NCBI GenBank assembly: GCA_964019165.1
Contig: OZ025275.1
Coordinates: forward strand, 11,969,030-12,033,029
From: Mastigias papua
Taxonomy: Eukaryota > Cnidaria > Scyphozoa > Rhizostomeae > Mastigiidae
Length of the DNA: 64,000 nucleotides
Direction: 5' to 3'
A program made the translations under genes and the position numbers. Below the pieces are notes generated by a model. That model ran no database searches. It had not been told where the DNA came from and was given only the letters and a program-made list of their open reading frames with translations. How positions within the stretch are numbered: the stretch's first letter is position 1; each line of letters opens with the position of its first letter. Shown in pieces: positions 1 through 20,600 of this stretch.

Positions 1-70
1 CCTTTTTCCTTTTTTCAGGGCTTCATTCTAGGCCCAAATGCCATTCTCCCACATTACTTGCTAAAAAAGT
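1..70 (+). repeat. Short dispersed repeat, also at 28301-28367
   Basis: The first ~67 bases (pyrimidine run, CAGGGCTT, then ACATTACTT and CTAAAAAA) resemble 28301-28367 inside a TMF1 intron, in the same orientation and with scattered mismatches. It is probably the end of an unnamed interspersed element. The pyrimidine-AG at 12-18 looks like a splice acceptor, but no USP7-like exon follows. Confidence 0.4.
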
Positions 71-246
71 CTTGAATGTTTCTTAGTATTCAGTCAAATC
101 TAGCCTAAATATTTCTTTATTGTTCTTTAAAATTCTTGAATTTTCCGTACCAGAAACAACTTGGACGAGTTAAACTTTAGTGTTTCAATTGAGTGATAAA
201 GATTAGACCAGTTAAATAATTTTCGGTATTATTTGTATCTTTGCAG

Positions 247-10073
<9,827 letters not shown>

Positions 10074-10219
10074 GCGTGTGATCCCCGCAATGTATTTGAT
10101 GTATTGGAATACTATCGATTACGCTGATGTGGCGAAATATGATGGACGGGCAAATTTACATTTAGAATTACGGCCATACGATAGAAATTGGTCTTTTGAG
10201 ATGATAACTTTTGTGCTAA

Positions 10220-10336
10220 ATTCCCAAAGATGAATATTTCGAGGCAGTAATTTATAGTGAATTATGAAATGGAATTTTGAGTCAGAGCAGTGTTGATGGT
10301 AAACTGGAGATGGGATTGACACGGGCATGGAGCAGG
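10220..10336 (+). repeat. Direct duplicate, copy 1 (copy 2 at 11175-11293)
   Basis: About 117 bp beginning ATTCCCAAAGATGAATATT and ending near GGAGCAGG is repeated 955 bp further on with scattered substitutions and small indels. Its nature is unknown; it may be two copies of an interspersed repeat or an old segmental duplication. Confidence 0.75.
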
Positions 10337-11174
10337 TTCGAAGTAGAATTGAGTATGAATTTTTAGCGGCACTGAAATTTATTGAACACGAGTTGAAAAT
10401 GAGTGAATTGAAAACCGGACCTTTATTTTCCTTTTTTCGACCACCTGATGATTGCTTGCATTTCTGATATATATATTTGTGTATATATTATGTTCTTGTA
10501 AAGTCTTTTTGAGATCGTAAGGAAAAGTTAGTGGTCTTATTTTAGAAGCTTTGTCAAAAATAATCAAGCCAACTGGTGAATTTATATTCAAAATGAATTT
10601 ACGCTAGATTCTGTAATGGCTATCAAAGTCAGGTGGAATTCTGAAGAAATCAGAGTATTTCTGCAAGACTCTAGGGTACATTGATATGTATTTTCCCGTA
10701 GCACAGGATTCTAACTTGAGATCTAACAATAAGTTTTTCCTGAGTCTTTCCCCCTGTTCTTGCGATTTACACTTTTGTTTTACGGCCCTTACCAAAATGG
10801 TACACTGAATTTTTGTATCTATCATGTTACATAGAAAATATATCTTTAAGGACTTTTGTTAACTTTAGTAGTCAGTGAAATTTGAACCAGCGATTTTCTG
10901 CATTTTTTTATTTTTGTCAGAAATCGATTAATTTTATGTCATTGCACCACTGGATTTTCTTTTTAGCATTGTGTATCAATTGTTTGCGTGGGGGTGGGGG
11001 GGGGTACAGGGTCCTTCTCGTCTGCCGACTGCGTTAGTGTTCCAATATTTTAACAACCTGAGTTAAATTTCTCAGTAAATTCTTTGGAATGGCATGTATT
11101 GTTTCTCCCTTAAAGTCCTGTACTTGCTCTTATTAAGTTCTTCACAGCACATTGTTTTGACAACTTTATATTAT

Positions 11175-11293
11175 ATTCCCAAAGATGAATATTTTGAGGC
11201 AGTAATTTATCGTGAGTTATGAAATGGCATTTTGGGTCAGAACCGTGTTGAAGATGAAATGGAGATGAGGACTGACACTGGTGGTGAGCAGGC
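11175..11293 (+). repeat. Direct duplicate, copy 2 (copy 1 at 10220-10336)
   Basis: Same unit and orientation as the copy at 10220. Shared blocks include the start, GAGGCAGTAATTTAT and the end GAGCAGG. No reading frame is conserved between the copies. Confidence 0.75.
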
Positions 11294-13467
11294 TCTTTTG
11301 AACAGGGCATCGTAATCACCTTCAAGCCATGATCGTAATGCCAACGCTTATCGATGAGCCAAAAGATTACCTACTGTCCTTGTGTAAATGGAGGTATGAC
11401 ACCCTCCTATACTCGGTACTGCGGCACGCCCCCGGACTGCAGAGGCCATTCCGTGATGATCCCACTAATCTTTCATTCCTAAGGGCAGCAAATAGACCTA
11501 TCTAGGTCATACCCACAGACTGTCTTGGAATCTTTCGTACCTTTTATGTATATTTTAATGGAGTTCTTTATGATTGGCCAATGCCGATGCAGCGCAGAAG
11601 TAGATTGATGTCGTTAACTTTTGGGTCAATTTTGTTCATTGTCATTACTCAGATTGTTGTCAGCTCCTCAGATATTTCCTATTCAATGTACAGATTAAAC
11701 CTTAATTTATCACAAAGTGATTTAATTTCTTTTGTTTTGTTTCATCTCAATTCTTAGAGACAATCAGGGATTGTTATTTTGGGAAAACAAGATGTGGGTA
11801 ACCGTTAAAAATGAAGGACGGCGTTCTCATACGTCAATTTGAAGGCAAAGTTTACTTCAAAGTGATTAATTTTGATGTATCAGGAATATTGAGTTAGCCT
11901 TAATGTGATGACTCAGTTCAAATGTAATTACCACCGATTTAGATAGAATCAGCCAGGTACCTCCTGGGGCACTAGAAACTGGATTAAGAGGTGGAAAAAA
12001 TTTAGGCCATAGCTTCTGTGGTTGTAGTCCAGCATAATATTGACAGCAGACTACAAAATTCAGGATGTCTTGTTATCTAAACAATATGTCATGTGTGTTA
12101 CATCATCTTAACATCAGATCCCAGACTTCCAGCTTTCGCGCCAAATACGTATGCTCTCTGACTGCTCCCGAAGCTACGCCTACGAAGCTATTTGATATCA
12201 AAAGATGGGGTAGAAAACAACTGACCAACTTGTTTGGCACGTTATGGAATGAAAAGGAGCACAATGCATTTAGTAAAGACAGCCCGAGACTACAACAGAG
12301 TAACCAAGGAGCACAGGTGAATATTTACATAAATTAGAGGTATCATTGATGTTTTCCTCAAACAAATTCATAGGTGGAGCTTCAGGGTTAAGATAGTAAA
12401 AAGTAGTGGCCTAAGTTCTTTCTATATTTCATTGGTGCATACTCTGCGAGGAGTGTGTAGCTAGAAGCTTTGGAAAGTGGAGCCTAAGCTGCTCATTTAT
12501 GGGTTTCTACCACAGCCATTTCTGAATCCAGAGGAATAACAAGCTTAGGTCTCTATTGCTCACATGTATCTTTCAATATCCAGAACAATTGTAAACATTA
12601 ATTGCTGTGCAGTATCTTCAAAGAATAAATAAGTTTGCAAGTGAAATGGCACACCTCTTCAACTTCGTAAAGTGTCAAATTACATAGATTTCACATTTTT
12701 CAATTCATTCATTAGTGCAGGTTTCAGTTAAAGATAAGTTGCGTTAAAAATCCGACAATAAGAGTTACCTGTACTTTACATTTACTTTGGCAAAAAGTAG
12801 AAATAAGCTCTAGACTATATTTCAAGTGCCTAAAAATGTCTAAGAATGGGGCAATTTTCTACAAGACGATTGCTTTTCAAAGAAATTCTTTATTTTTGCA
12901 CCAGAGAGACATTATTACAGTATATGTGACAAGATTTTTGGCGCGAAAATTTAGTTAAATGTTCTACTGAAAGTTAGTGAAATACCCAAAGAGTATACTA
13001 GAGTCAGAAAGTTTGTTTTCTCCACAAATTCATACTTGACTTGGAAGGAAACAAATTGTGGCGGGAATTTATCACGTGACATCGTGACGTACAAGTTTAC
13101 ATAGTGGAAATTTTGGACAGTGGAATTGTGCTCATAAAGATTCCTCGTTTGCATTTGTAAGATACATTTGTTTAACTTGAAATTGTCTATTCATAACAAA
13201 CATACTGCACGTATACCGCAGACACATTTTTTTGATATGCCGCACTCGCTTACGGGTGTACTCCAAAAGTAAGAGCTGCTGCAGAAGCCACTAGAAAGAA
13301 AATATCCTATCATAAATTTCCACAAAATAACCTGCAAAGTTTGAAATCCAAGAAAATGAAGAGGTGATAATAACCTTGTAAGAAACAAATAAGGTGGCAG
13401 GGAAATCAAATGTCAACAAATAGCATGGAAGTCAATCAACATGCCAGCTTACCCGTGTTGTGGTATA

Positions 13468-13799
13468 CACGCCTTTTGTAATAAGAAACCGACTTTTTTG
13501 CACGAGCTTCAATTTTCTTAACTTTTTCGGAATTGAGGTTGAGATTTTCTTACTTTTTACCGGAACACACCGGCTAAAAGAGGCTACCATTATTTGTTAT
13601 AAAAAGTGTGATCTTATTATCCAAAATTATCAACGAAAAGTTTAGATCTTTGCAAAGGAGCTTGCATAAAATGAGCTAATATCGATTGCTAGTACGTAAA
13701 AAAGATGAACTTTGGAACTTGAGCCTTGTGATTTTCTTAATACTTTGGCCATTTGAGCCTCATTTTCTTATAAATCCTTGTCTCATAAGAAAAAACGTG
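13468..13799 (+). mobile_element. MITE of the TA-flanked CACG family, full length
   Basis: A 332-bp non-coding element flanked by TA on both sides (13466-13467 and 13800-13801). It begins CACG and ends CGTG, with AT-rich subterminal inverted repeats containing ATAAGAAA. Internally it repeats AGATTTTCTTA and TGAGCCTCATTTTCTTATAA blocks. The same sequence occurs at 39673-40013 (same orientation), 54204-54557 (opposite), 41600-41739 (truncated) and possibly 18019-18090. TA duplication with short terminal repeats suggests mobilisation by a Tc1/mariner-type transposase, which is not present here. Confidence 0.85.
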
Positions 13800-14132
13800 T
13801 AGTGCCATCAAATGGACCAGCATATTCAGCATAAATTTATATGGCAACCCTAACAGATGCACCAGAATAAGCCAGATATGTGGTGTCTCTCCCCCCCCCC
13901 CTAGACGCAAGGCTGATTGCAGCTTCGATTTCATTGCAGTAAAGAGCTTCAATAGGGTTAACCACTGCCATGCAGCCTCCACCAGTACACCTTAAAATTG
14001 TAAAATGTCATGGACAATGTGTTCTACTGTGGTCTGTAGAAAATCTAGTTTACTTCAGTATTTTCAACTAAGTTTGTAACTAAAGTAGCATCTTTATTTT
14101 GCTTCAAAAACTTACGGTTTCAAATAAAATAC

Positions 14133-14491
14133 AGTAATAGACTGCGTATAGGAACCTGAACTAGTCAATTTAGCTTAAATGGGTTCTTATGTAAATGGTG
14201 CTCAAAGCAAATTTAGTCTTCCATGGTTCTTAAAATAGGTTCTCTTATCTTTATACCAATTCTATCTGAATATTCTACATATAGCATGAATATCCTATAC
14301 ATTAAGCTTGAAAGTTAAAAACCAATATTAAGTTACTTTCAAATAGCTGGTTGTCTTCATCAAGCAGTTTCTACCAATACACTTTTACAGAAACCCTACT
14401 GATTTGAAACTAGCATAAATTTTAGTGTAAATAGGTTCTTATCTGCAGGAAGCTTGCAAAGAAAATCGGTTCTTATACGCGGGCTATTACT
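14133..14491. mobile_element. Inverted-repeat element with GGTTCTTAT motifs (MITE-like)
   Basis: About 359 bp bounded by imperfect 24-bp terminal inverted repeats: AGTAATAGACTGCGTATAGG at the left and, on the other strand, AGTAATAGCCCGCGTATAAG at the right. The motif GGTTCTTAT (or its complement ATAAGAACC) recurs several times inside. There is no coding capacity. Its superfamily is unclear because no convincing target duplication is visible. Confidence 0.6.
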
Positions 14492-16055
14492 TTATATATA
14501 ATACCCATCAGTCCGTAGTTCCAACTAGTACGTTGTCACTATGATGTTGCTGTTCATTTCCACCATCTTCATCTTCAGATTATGAAGATGAAATCTCAAG
14601 CTATCCGCGCGAAACTGGCTCAAACTGGCACGGAGCCATGGCTAAGGATGCACCTCCACTAAGTTCAAAGTCTGATTCAAAATCATATATCGCTAAGCAT
14701 AATCGGTTTTTCTCAAGATAGAAACGTAAAATCCTATACACAGTGAATGAAGATAAGTCTTTGACTTGTCAACTTGCACGTCACAATACCATACAAAGTA
14801 CAAACGCTAAATGGGCCTTTTATGACCACCCCTCAAATAATTTCAGTCCGAAAACTCTATAATATCAGCATTTAGAACATTTCCTAACATATAAACCACT
14901 CAAATGATGAAGTAACAAACTATGTCGCATGTCACGTAAGGACAAACTGTAAACATCATAAGACTAATCGAAACAGTTTCATACCATAATCAAAAACGTG
15001 GTATATCATGGTTTGGAACTTGGTTTACCATGGTGAGATCTCGAAAGACGGTAAGGAAAGCCACACATATAAAGCAGGCTTACCCATCAATTATGAAGTA
15101 AGTCACCATGAGAACTGGGCAACAGTAAGATTTACGAAATATACAAAATGCAGACAGAAGCAATCTAGTATTATGTCCCTAGATAAGAATTAATCAGAAA
15201 GATTGCAGAGATATTTTGATACTGATTGCTATGTCTAAGGCAATGAGTTATCTCAGTGTCGTAGAATCAATAATACACATTGCTATGTACTACTTTCTAA
15301 TGACTTTTTCTCAAAAACCATTCAACCATTAGAGTTTTATTTAATAATAATATTTAGAATCTAAAAAAATTTAATTATAAGATCTTAAATTCTCTGTTCT
15401 AGATGGGATATTGATCTAAGGTCTTCTAACTGTTGTCACCTGTCACCGATTAGCTGCTGTATCTAGAAAAAAAACGGAGAACCAGAGTGAGAATCGAACG
15501 ACTCAGTAACAACATAATACAAAATTACTTCTGAATACAGCTAGTGGCTTATAACAAAGCAGTAAGCAGTACTCGACTGTTCAAAAAGTTACGAAAGTTT
15601 AGTACTGGCTTGTGAGACCTACGAAAGCTGATAATTTCATGCACATTTCCGAAGCCCATCATCTCTGTTGTATAATATGCACAGATTTCTCCCCATAATC
15701 AGCGTATATCAGCTTATTAAGTTTGTGTAGTTTCCATTTGTCTTTGTAATACTGCAATGTCACAAAAAACTCAAGTCGTGTTACGCAAGTTGTAAGAATT
15801 CTTTAGCACTGAAAGCAAGCGAAACCTAAGACAGTCAGTAACGTTTCAAACATTTCTTATGAAAAAAACAAACACTTGAAAGATAAAACTGCAACCAGGG
15901 GTATGCCACAGTAGAGAACGTGGGGTACCACACTTATTGCAGAAGACGTGCGCAAATTTAAAGTAAGTATCAAACAAGGTCCAGGCACCATTCAAATGCT
16001 TTTTTTACTGAAGTATTGTGTTGTACTTAGAGGCAGAATTTTAAAAAAAAGTAAA
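14492..16055. other. Intergenic, nothing recognised
   Basis: AT-rich sequence without a coding region of recognisable family. A B-box-like GTTCGATTC on the minus strand near 15492-15500 is followed by a T run, but no cloverleaf partner sequences are present. Confidence 0.5.

Positions 16056-16154
<99 letters not shown>
16056..16154. repeat. (ATG)n trinucleotide array 1
   Basis: 33 perfect ATG/GAT triplets. The poly-Met frame (and poly-Ser or poly-Ile on other frames) is an artefact. It may be the 3' tail of a degraded non-LTR element to its left. Confidence 0.95.
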
Positions 16155-16465
16155 CTAGCACATGGTTGGAGACCTCCTCGTGGTGGTGAGCGGGCACAGA
16201 GAGACTCTGCCCTTAAGTTGATAGTGATTCATTTCACGAAGATTCAGAATTGGGGCAGATGTTGACGACCTGTGGCAAACTGTCCAACCAGGCCCCTTCA
16301 GTGAAAGTCAGGCACAGCAGCTTCAGGCTGCAGCTCTGATAAGTAACTGTTGGGGTAACAGAGTGGATTGAGTGTAGCCGACTAAATCACCTCTTCTAAA
16401 CAATTTGAAGGCGACACTGACCTCAGGGTCAGCCTAGGCCCTGTAAGTGGCGTACAGGAAAGACA

Positions 16466-16466
<1 letters not shown>
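16155..16466 (+). mobile_element. Possible 3' fragment of a non-LTR element between two ATG arrays
   Basis: A 312-bp GC-richer, non-coding block ending CCTGTAAGTGGCGTACAGG then AAGACAG and running directly into ATG array 2. Many CR1/L2-type elements end in a short simple-sequence tail, so this could be the 3' UTR of such an element with its tail expanded. No reverse transcriptase is present. This is an inference from structure only. Confidence 0.4.
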
Positions 16467-16527
<61 letters not shown>

Positions 16528-16531
16528 CGAC

Positions 16532-16584
<53 letters not shown>

Positions 16585-16585
16585 C

Positions 16586-16617
<32 letters not shown>

Positions 16618-16687
16618 CGATGATGATGATAATGAAGATGACGATGATGATGGTGATGAAGATGACGATGATGATGGTGATGATAAT
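16467..16687. repeat. (ATG)n trinucleotide array 2, interrupted
   Basis: About 220 bp of ATG triplets with ACG, AAG and GTG interruptions increasing toward the right. The minus-strand frame is poly-Ser. The right end carries the 5' target duplication of the 2A retroelement. Confidence 0.93.
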
Positions 16688-16697
16688 GAAAAAGTCC

Positions 16698-17488
16698 TTC
16701 GCTCGGTCATGACTTCATACCTTCTCGTTGGGTACCGAGCGGACAGGGGAAACCCTGACAAAAGGAAGTCAAAGGGGGCCTCAAAGAAGCGAGAATCATA
16801 CTGGTATCAATCGTTTGATCTCGTGGAAAGAGGATATCAACGGAGGGACAGTCACCTTGCCAATGTCTGGAGCTCCTTAAAGCTATCGTCGGCCTACAAT
16901 GCGGTGCATTGTGTCACTGACCCGAGAGCTATGAGAGCTCTTTTGAAAGATAGATTGAAAACAGATGTGGAGAAAAACCCAGGACCAACAAGTCAAGTCC
17001 AGAGACAAGCAAGAACGAAAGCTGGATTGGTCATTCATCAGAAAAGACTTCACAGAACAGTGGAAAATGCACCAACTTTTAGATGCCAAAAATGCAATGG
17101 CAAATTTAGACAAGAAGCAACATGGAAAAACCATTCCAAAGCATGCAAGGGTGGAAGAATAGAAGGAGAAAGAAAGGAATGCAGGATTTGTAATAACTTG
17201 GTCGGAAGGGCAAATTATGCAAGGCATGTAAGGAGCTGTGAACTGAGGAACAATGTGCAAAAAGAGAGAGAAACCCAAGATAGAAGATCAGATCAGGCTA
17301 GTGCACAGACTGCAAGAAAGTATGTCTCAAAGAGAACAATATGCACATATTGCGGTGCAAATGTAACTGCTACCAATCTGGCAAGACACCAAAAATCGAG
17401 GGCATGCATGGTCTCGGATCAGTGACACAATCAACTGCACACCTCATGCCTAACGGCGACAAAAGAGGAAGAAGAAGAAGAAGAAGAA
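16698..17488 (+). mobile_element. Non-LTR retroelement insertion carrying only a 2A/zinc-finger ORF
   Basis: The segment is flanked by a perfect 10-bp direct repeat GAAAAAGTCC (16688-16697 and 17489-17498), which fits a target-site duplication. It ends in a (GAA)n simple tail just before the right repeat, as 3' ends of LINE-like elements do. Inside is one open frame (16709-17425) starting 11 bp from the left boundary; no endonuclease or reverse transcriptase is present. This could be a non-autonomous ORF1-only element or an internally deleted copy of a CR1/L2-type element. The repeat could in part be chance, since both sides are low-complexity A-rich DNA. Confidence 0.65.
16709..17425 (+). 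CDS. Retroelement ORF1-like protein: N-terminal leader, 2A peptide, three C2HC fingers
   Basis: 238 residues. Residues 1-85 form a basic leader. DVEKNPGP at 86-93 matches the 2A consensus D-x-E-x-N-P-G-P, at which ribosomes skip the Gly-Pro bond (between 92 and 93). Three zinc-finger-like motifs follow: C126-C129-H142-C146, C158-C161-H173-C177 and C212-C215-H227-C233. Non-LTR retrotransposons of several invertebrates (sea urchin, lancelet, molluscs, cnidarians, sponges) carry 2A in this position ahead of ORF1, and zinc fingers are usual in their nucleic-acid-binding ORF1 proteins. The frame is intact, suggesting a fairly recent copy. The start codon is the first Met after the left boundary; a later start at Met74 would still keep the 2A. 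Confidence 0.75.
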   Translation: MTSYLLVGYRADRGNPDKRKSKGASKKRESYWYQSFDLVERGYQRRDSHLANVWSSLKLSSAYNAVHCVTDPRAMRALLKDRLKTDVEKNPGPTSQVQRQARTKAGLVIHQKRLHRTVENAPTFRCQKCNGKFRQEATWKNHSKACKGGRIEGERKECRICNNLVGRANYARHVRSCELRNNVQKERETQDRRSDQASAQTARKYVSKRTICTYCGANVTATNLARHQKSRACMVSDQ

Positions 17489-17675
17489 GAAAAAGTCCCT
17501 CAGCACGTCACTAACTGCATCTTCACCTTTACGCTAAGTCTGCCTATATAAAAGCTAGAAATGGTATCGCCACTATATTTCCATGACCACAAGACCGCTG
17601 CGAATTTAATGAGGTCTTAAGCGAGACAAATAACTACAAGTTGTAATATTCCCTTTCCCTTTGAAATACTTTTAC

Positions 17676-20600
17676 CTGTTGTTTGTACATTTGTTTGATA
17701 TCATCAAGATCCATTCTTAATTCATCAGCTTCTTCAACTTTTTCCCCATAAAGCTGCAAGGCTGCGTTGTATCTCGATTCCATATCCTAAACAATGGGGA
17801 AAGTAAAATGCTCGCTAGCAATAAGAACATTCCAGCCAAAAATTCAACAGGTTTTTCCTTTATTCTATAAATAGCAGACAAGAAATACTTGAAACAAGCA
17901 ATCGCGAGAGAAGGGCATTTAATCGAGTAAGGGGATTAATTAAAGCATGCTGGTATTTAACAATTCCTTGTTGTAGCTCGACGTTGGTTTTTCAACTTTG
18001 GATGCGTAAACTTAGGTACACGTTTTTCATTTTGTAAGAAAATTTTTATAAGAAAATGAGCTTTGAAAAACTGAAAATTTAAGAAAATCTTAAGAAACCC
18101 CCCAGCATTGTACTTCTGAAATGAAATCCTGAAACTTTTCGTACAATTTCTTTTATTTCCAAATCCGAAAAATATGACTCCAAGATGCATTCTCTTTAGA
18201 AAGTGTTCAGTGAGTCCTTTTTGTTGATTAGACACCACTGCCTAAAAAATTCCCAGTTGTGCACTTGTCTTTAGACGTCTATCCCGACAGCGGATGATAG
18301 CATTAATACTAGGAGCAAACAAAAGCGCCAGGCTTGCATTTGGCTCAAAATGTAATTAGCGGTAAAGGCTTGAAAAAGTTTTTTCTTCCAGGCAGCAGAA
18401 TCAAACTTCAAAATCTCCTGCGAAGCAATACCAAAATTTCCTACAACTGCAATCTACATTTCCAGTTGACTCCGGGACGTTTCTATTTATTAAGGTATAG
18501 TACAGACTAAACACAATATTTAAAAAAACTACGGTGAAACTGCTAGAAATTTCCTGTATGGAATTATCGTCAACTATTTCCTGGCAGCACCGCTACCAGC
18601 GCTACCGGCAATTTTCAAACCCTGGTTATAGTTATTGTCGACACTGGTTAGAATTACAAAAGATCAAAAATAAAATGCACAAAATCATAAAAAGGATTAC
18701 GATAAGTAATGAAATCAAATTAGATCAGCATCAACTTCTCACCTGGTATTTCTTTTTCATAGAATCATAACCCTTCACCTTGTCTTGCAATTCTTCTACC
18801 AGGTTTGACAAACTAACTAGCTCTTGAGCTAACGAGGCCCTCGTCTTTTGCAAGGAATCGATCTCCTCCTACAAAAAAACAGATAATCCTACAAAGAAAT
18901 CCCAAAAAGTGAAGAAAGACTATCGAATAACATCTTACAGTCAAATAGCACTTTTACAAAATTAACGAGTTAAACTAAAATCTCCCACAAAATCTGTTAT
19001 CATGAATGAAACAAAAAAGTATTCACTTGCTTAAAGGTAATGTATTGTAGGATGCGGGGTGATTGAAGAAATGTACTGAAGAAATGTAGAAATTTCTTCA
19101 TGATTGAAGAAATGTATTGAAGAAATATGTAGGGCCGTGCTGAAGTAGGAGTGTGGTGCGAAACCCCCCATTTGCAGAAGCAGTCAATAATTTTTGGCTC
19201 GTCGGTAAAAGATATCATAATAATCATGGCTACTCGGTAGTCGTGTTGCCTTGTCGGCAATTACGAGCTATTGTTCAACCCTTTCCGTAACTTTCTTCTG
19301 CTACACCTCCCCCCACCCCCCCCACCCCTCCATTCAACAGTCCTTCGGCAAGCGACTGCATATATGTAGGCATATCTTACATACTTGGTGGACTCTAAGT
19401 TCTCCATCTTTTTGCCTCAACTGAGTCTGCAATTTTTCCATGACTGCAGTGGAAGTATGCTTGTTCGAGGAATCAATCAGGTTTGTTGAGCTAGAGCTGC
19501 TGCTCGTTCGAGGTCGTGAGGATGAGTGGGGTGCCACAGGCTCTACCTCACCAGTTTCCTACAATACAAATCAAACCAAAAACTGCTCAAAATGAGCCCT
19601 GTATTGCCAACTTAAGTTGAAAACTTAGCTGCTAAGAAAGGCTTTCACCAGTGTATAAACCAGGAAGATTTGAAATTAAAGTGTCATTGGAGCCACCGCC
19701 CAGAGTTGAGGCATTCGTAAAAGAACAGTTTAAAGAAATCATATGACAAGAGCCTTGGAGCTTTACGAAGCACATCAAACCAGGGAAACATCACGAAAAA
19801 GGTCTCAATTACACAAGACCCTACCAAACCTTCAAGGAATATTGGCTCACCGTTTTCCCTTCAATCCATGATGACTGTATCGCGTTTAAACTGTTCTGTC
19901 GACTGATTTGACCACTAGCCTACAAAGAAAAAGGATTAAATTGAAAAAGGTCAGATTAGGCAGAACTCATAAGATGTGCGGGATCTGGAATAGGGTACTC
20001 AAGGTTCACAACAGGAAAAGTAGAACTGCTCTCAAGAAAATACAAAAAAAACTTCTTTGCAGTTAAGAAGCAGGGCTGCAAAGTTAATATGAAAAAGTTT
20101 CCGAAATGAATTCTATCTCGAAAATAAACAGCAGCGGATCTCAGAATGAACAAATAAAATTAAGCTTTATTCATTACCACTCTGTTTAAGTTCAGCAATA
20201 TGGGTGCAAATTTACTCATCTAAGTATATACTATATGAGAACTCTAGAGCGGAATGGAATGAGAAAAGATACCTTTTGCTCGTTTAAGATTTTAAGAAGC
20301 TCGGCTTCATGCTTTGCGCGTTCAGCATTTAACTGATCTTCAATATAAATCTGCAAAAACAAGGAGACGAGCGAAATAGGAAAAACTTCTGCTACAAGTA
20401 AAGAACGTGGCATAGTTTTAAGCTTGGGGGTAGCTTAATACGTTTGGGGTACGAGGAGGTGCCATTATTTAGGGGTACCTTTTCCCCGGAAACTGCTGAA
20501 TTCTGGGTATTGGCTTTTGAAATCCGCTGTGCGGAATTACGTGTACCATTTGAAGAAAAACGCAGAATTATGGGCTCCATTTTGGAAAAATGTTGCGAAA

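Larger units (their letters stand above)
10074..13465. other. Intergenic region downstream of USP7
   Basis: USP7 3' flank. It contains a diverged direct duplication (10220-10336 and 11175-11293) and a G run at about 10990-11004. I see no coding region with family resemblance; the small open frames (for example 12065-12337) have no recognisable motifs. Confidence 0.6.

Noticed and set aside
15480..15560. tRNA gene on the minus strand (GTTCGATTC followed by a T run)
   Set aside because: No matching acceptor stem or A box at the right distance; at most a tRNA-derived fragment.
15948..16761. Poly-Met and poly-Ser open frames
   Set aside because: Translations of the ATG trinucleotide arrays.
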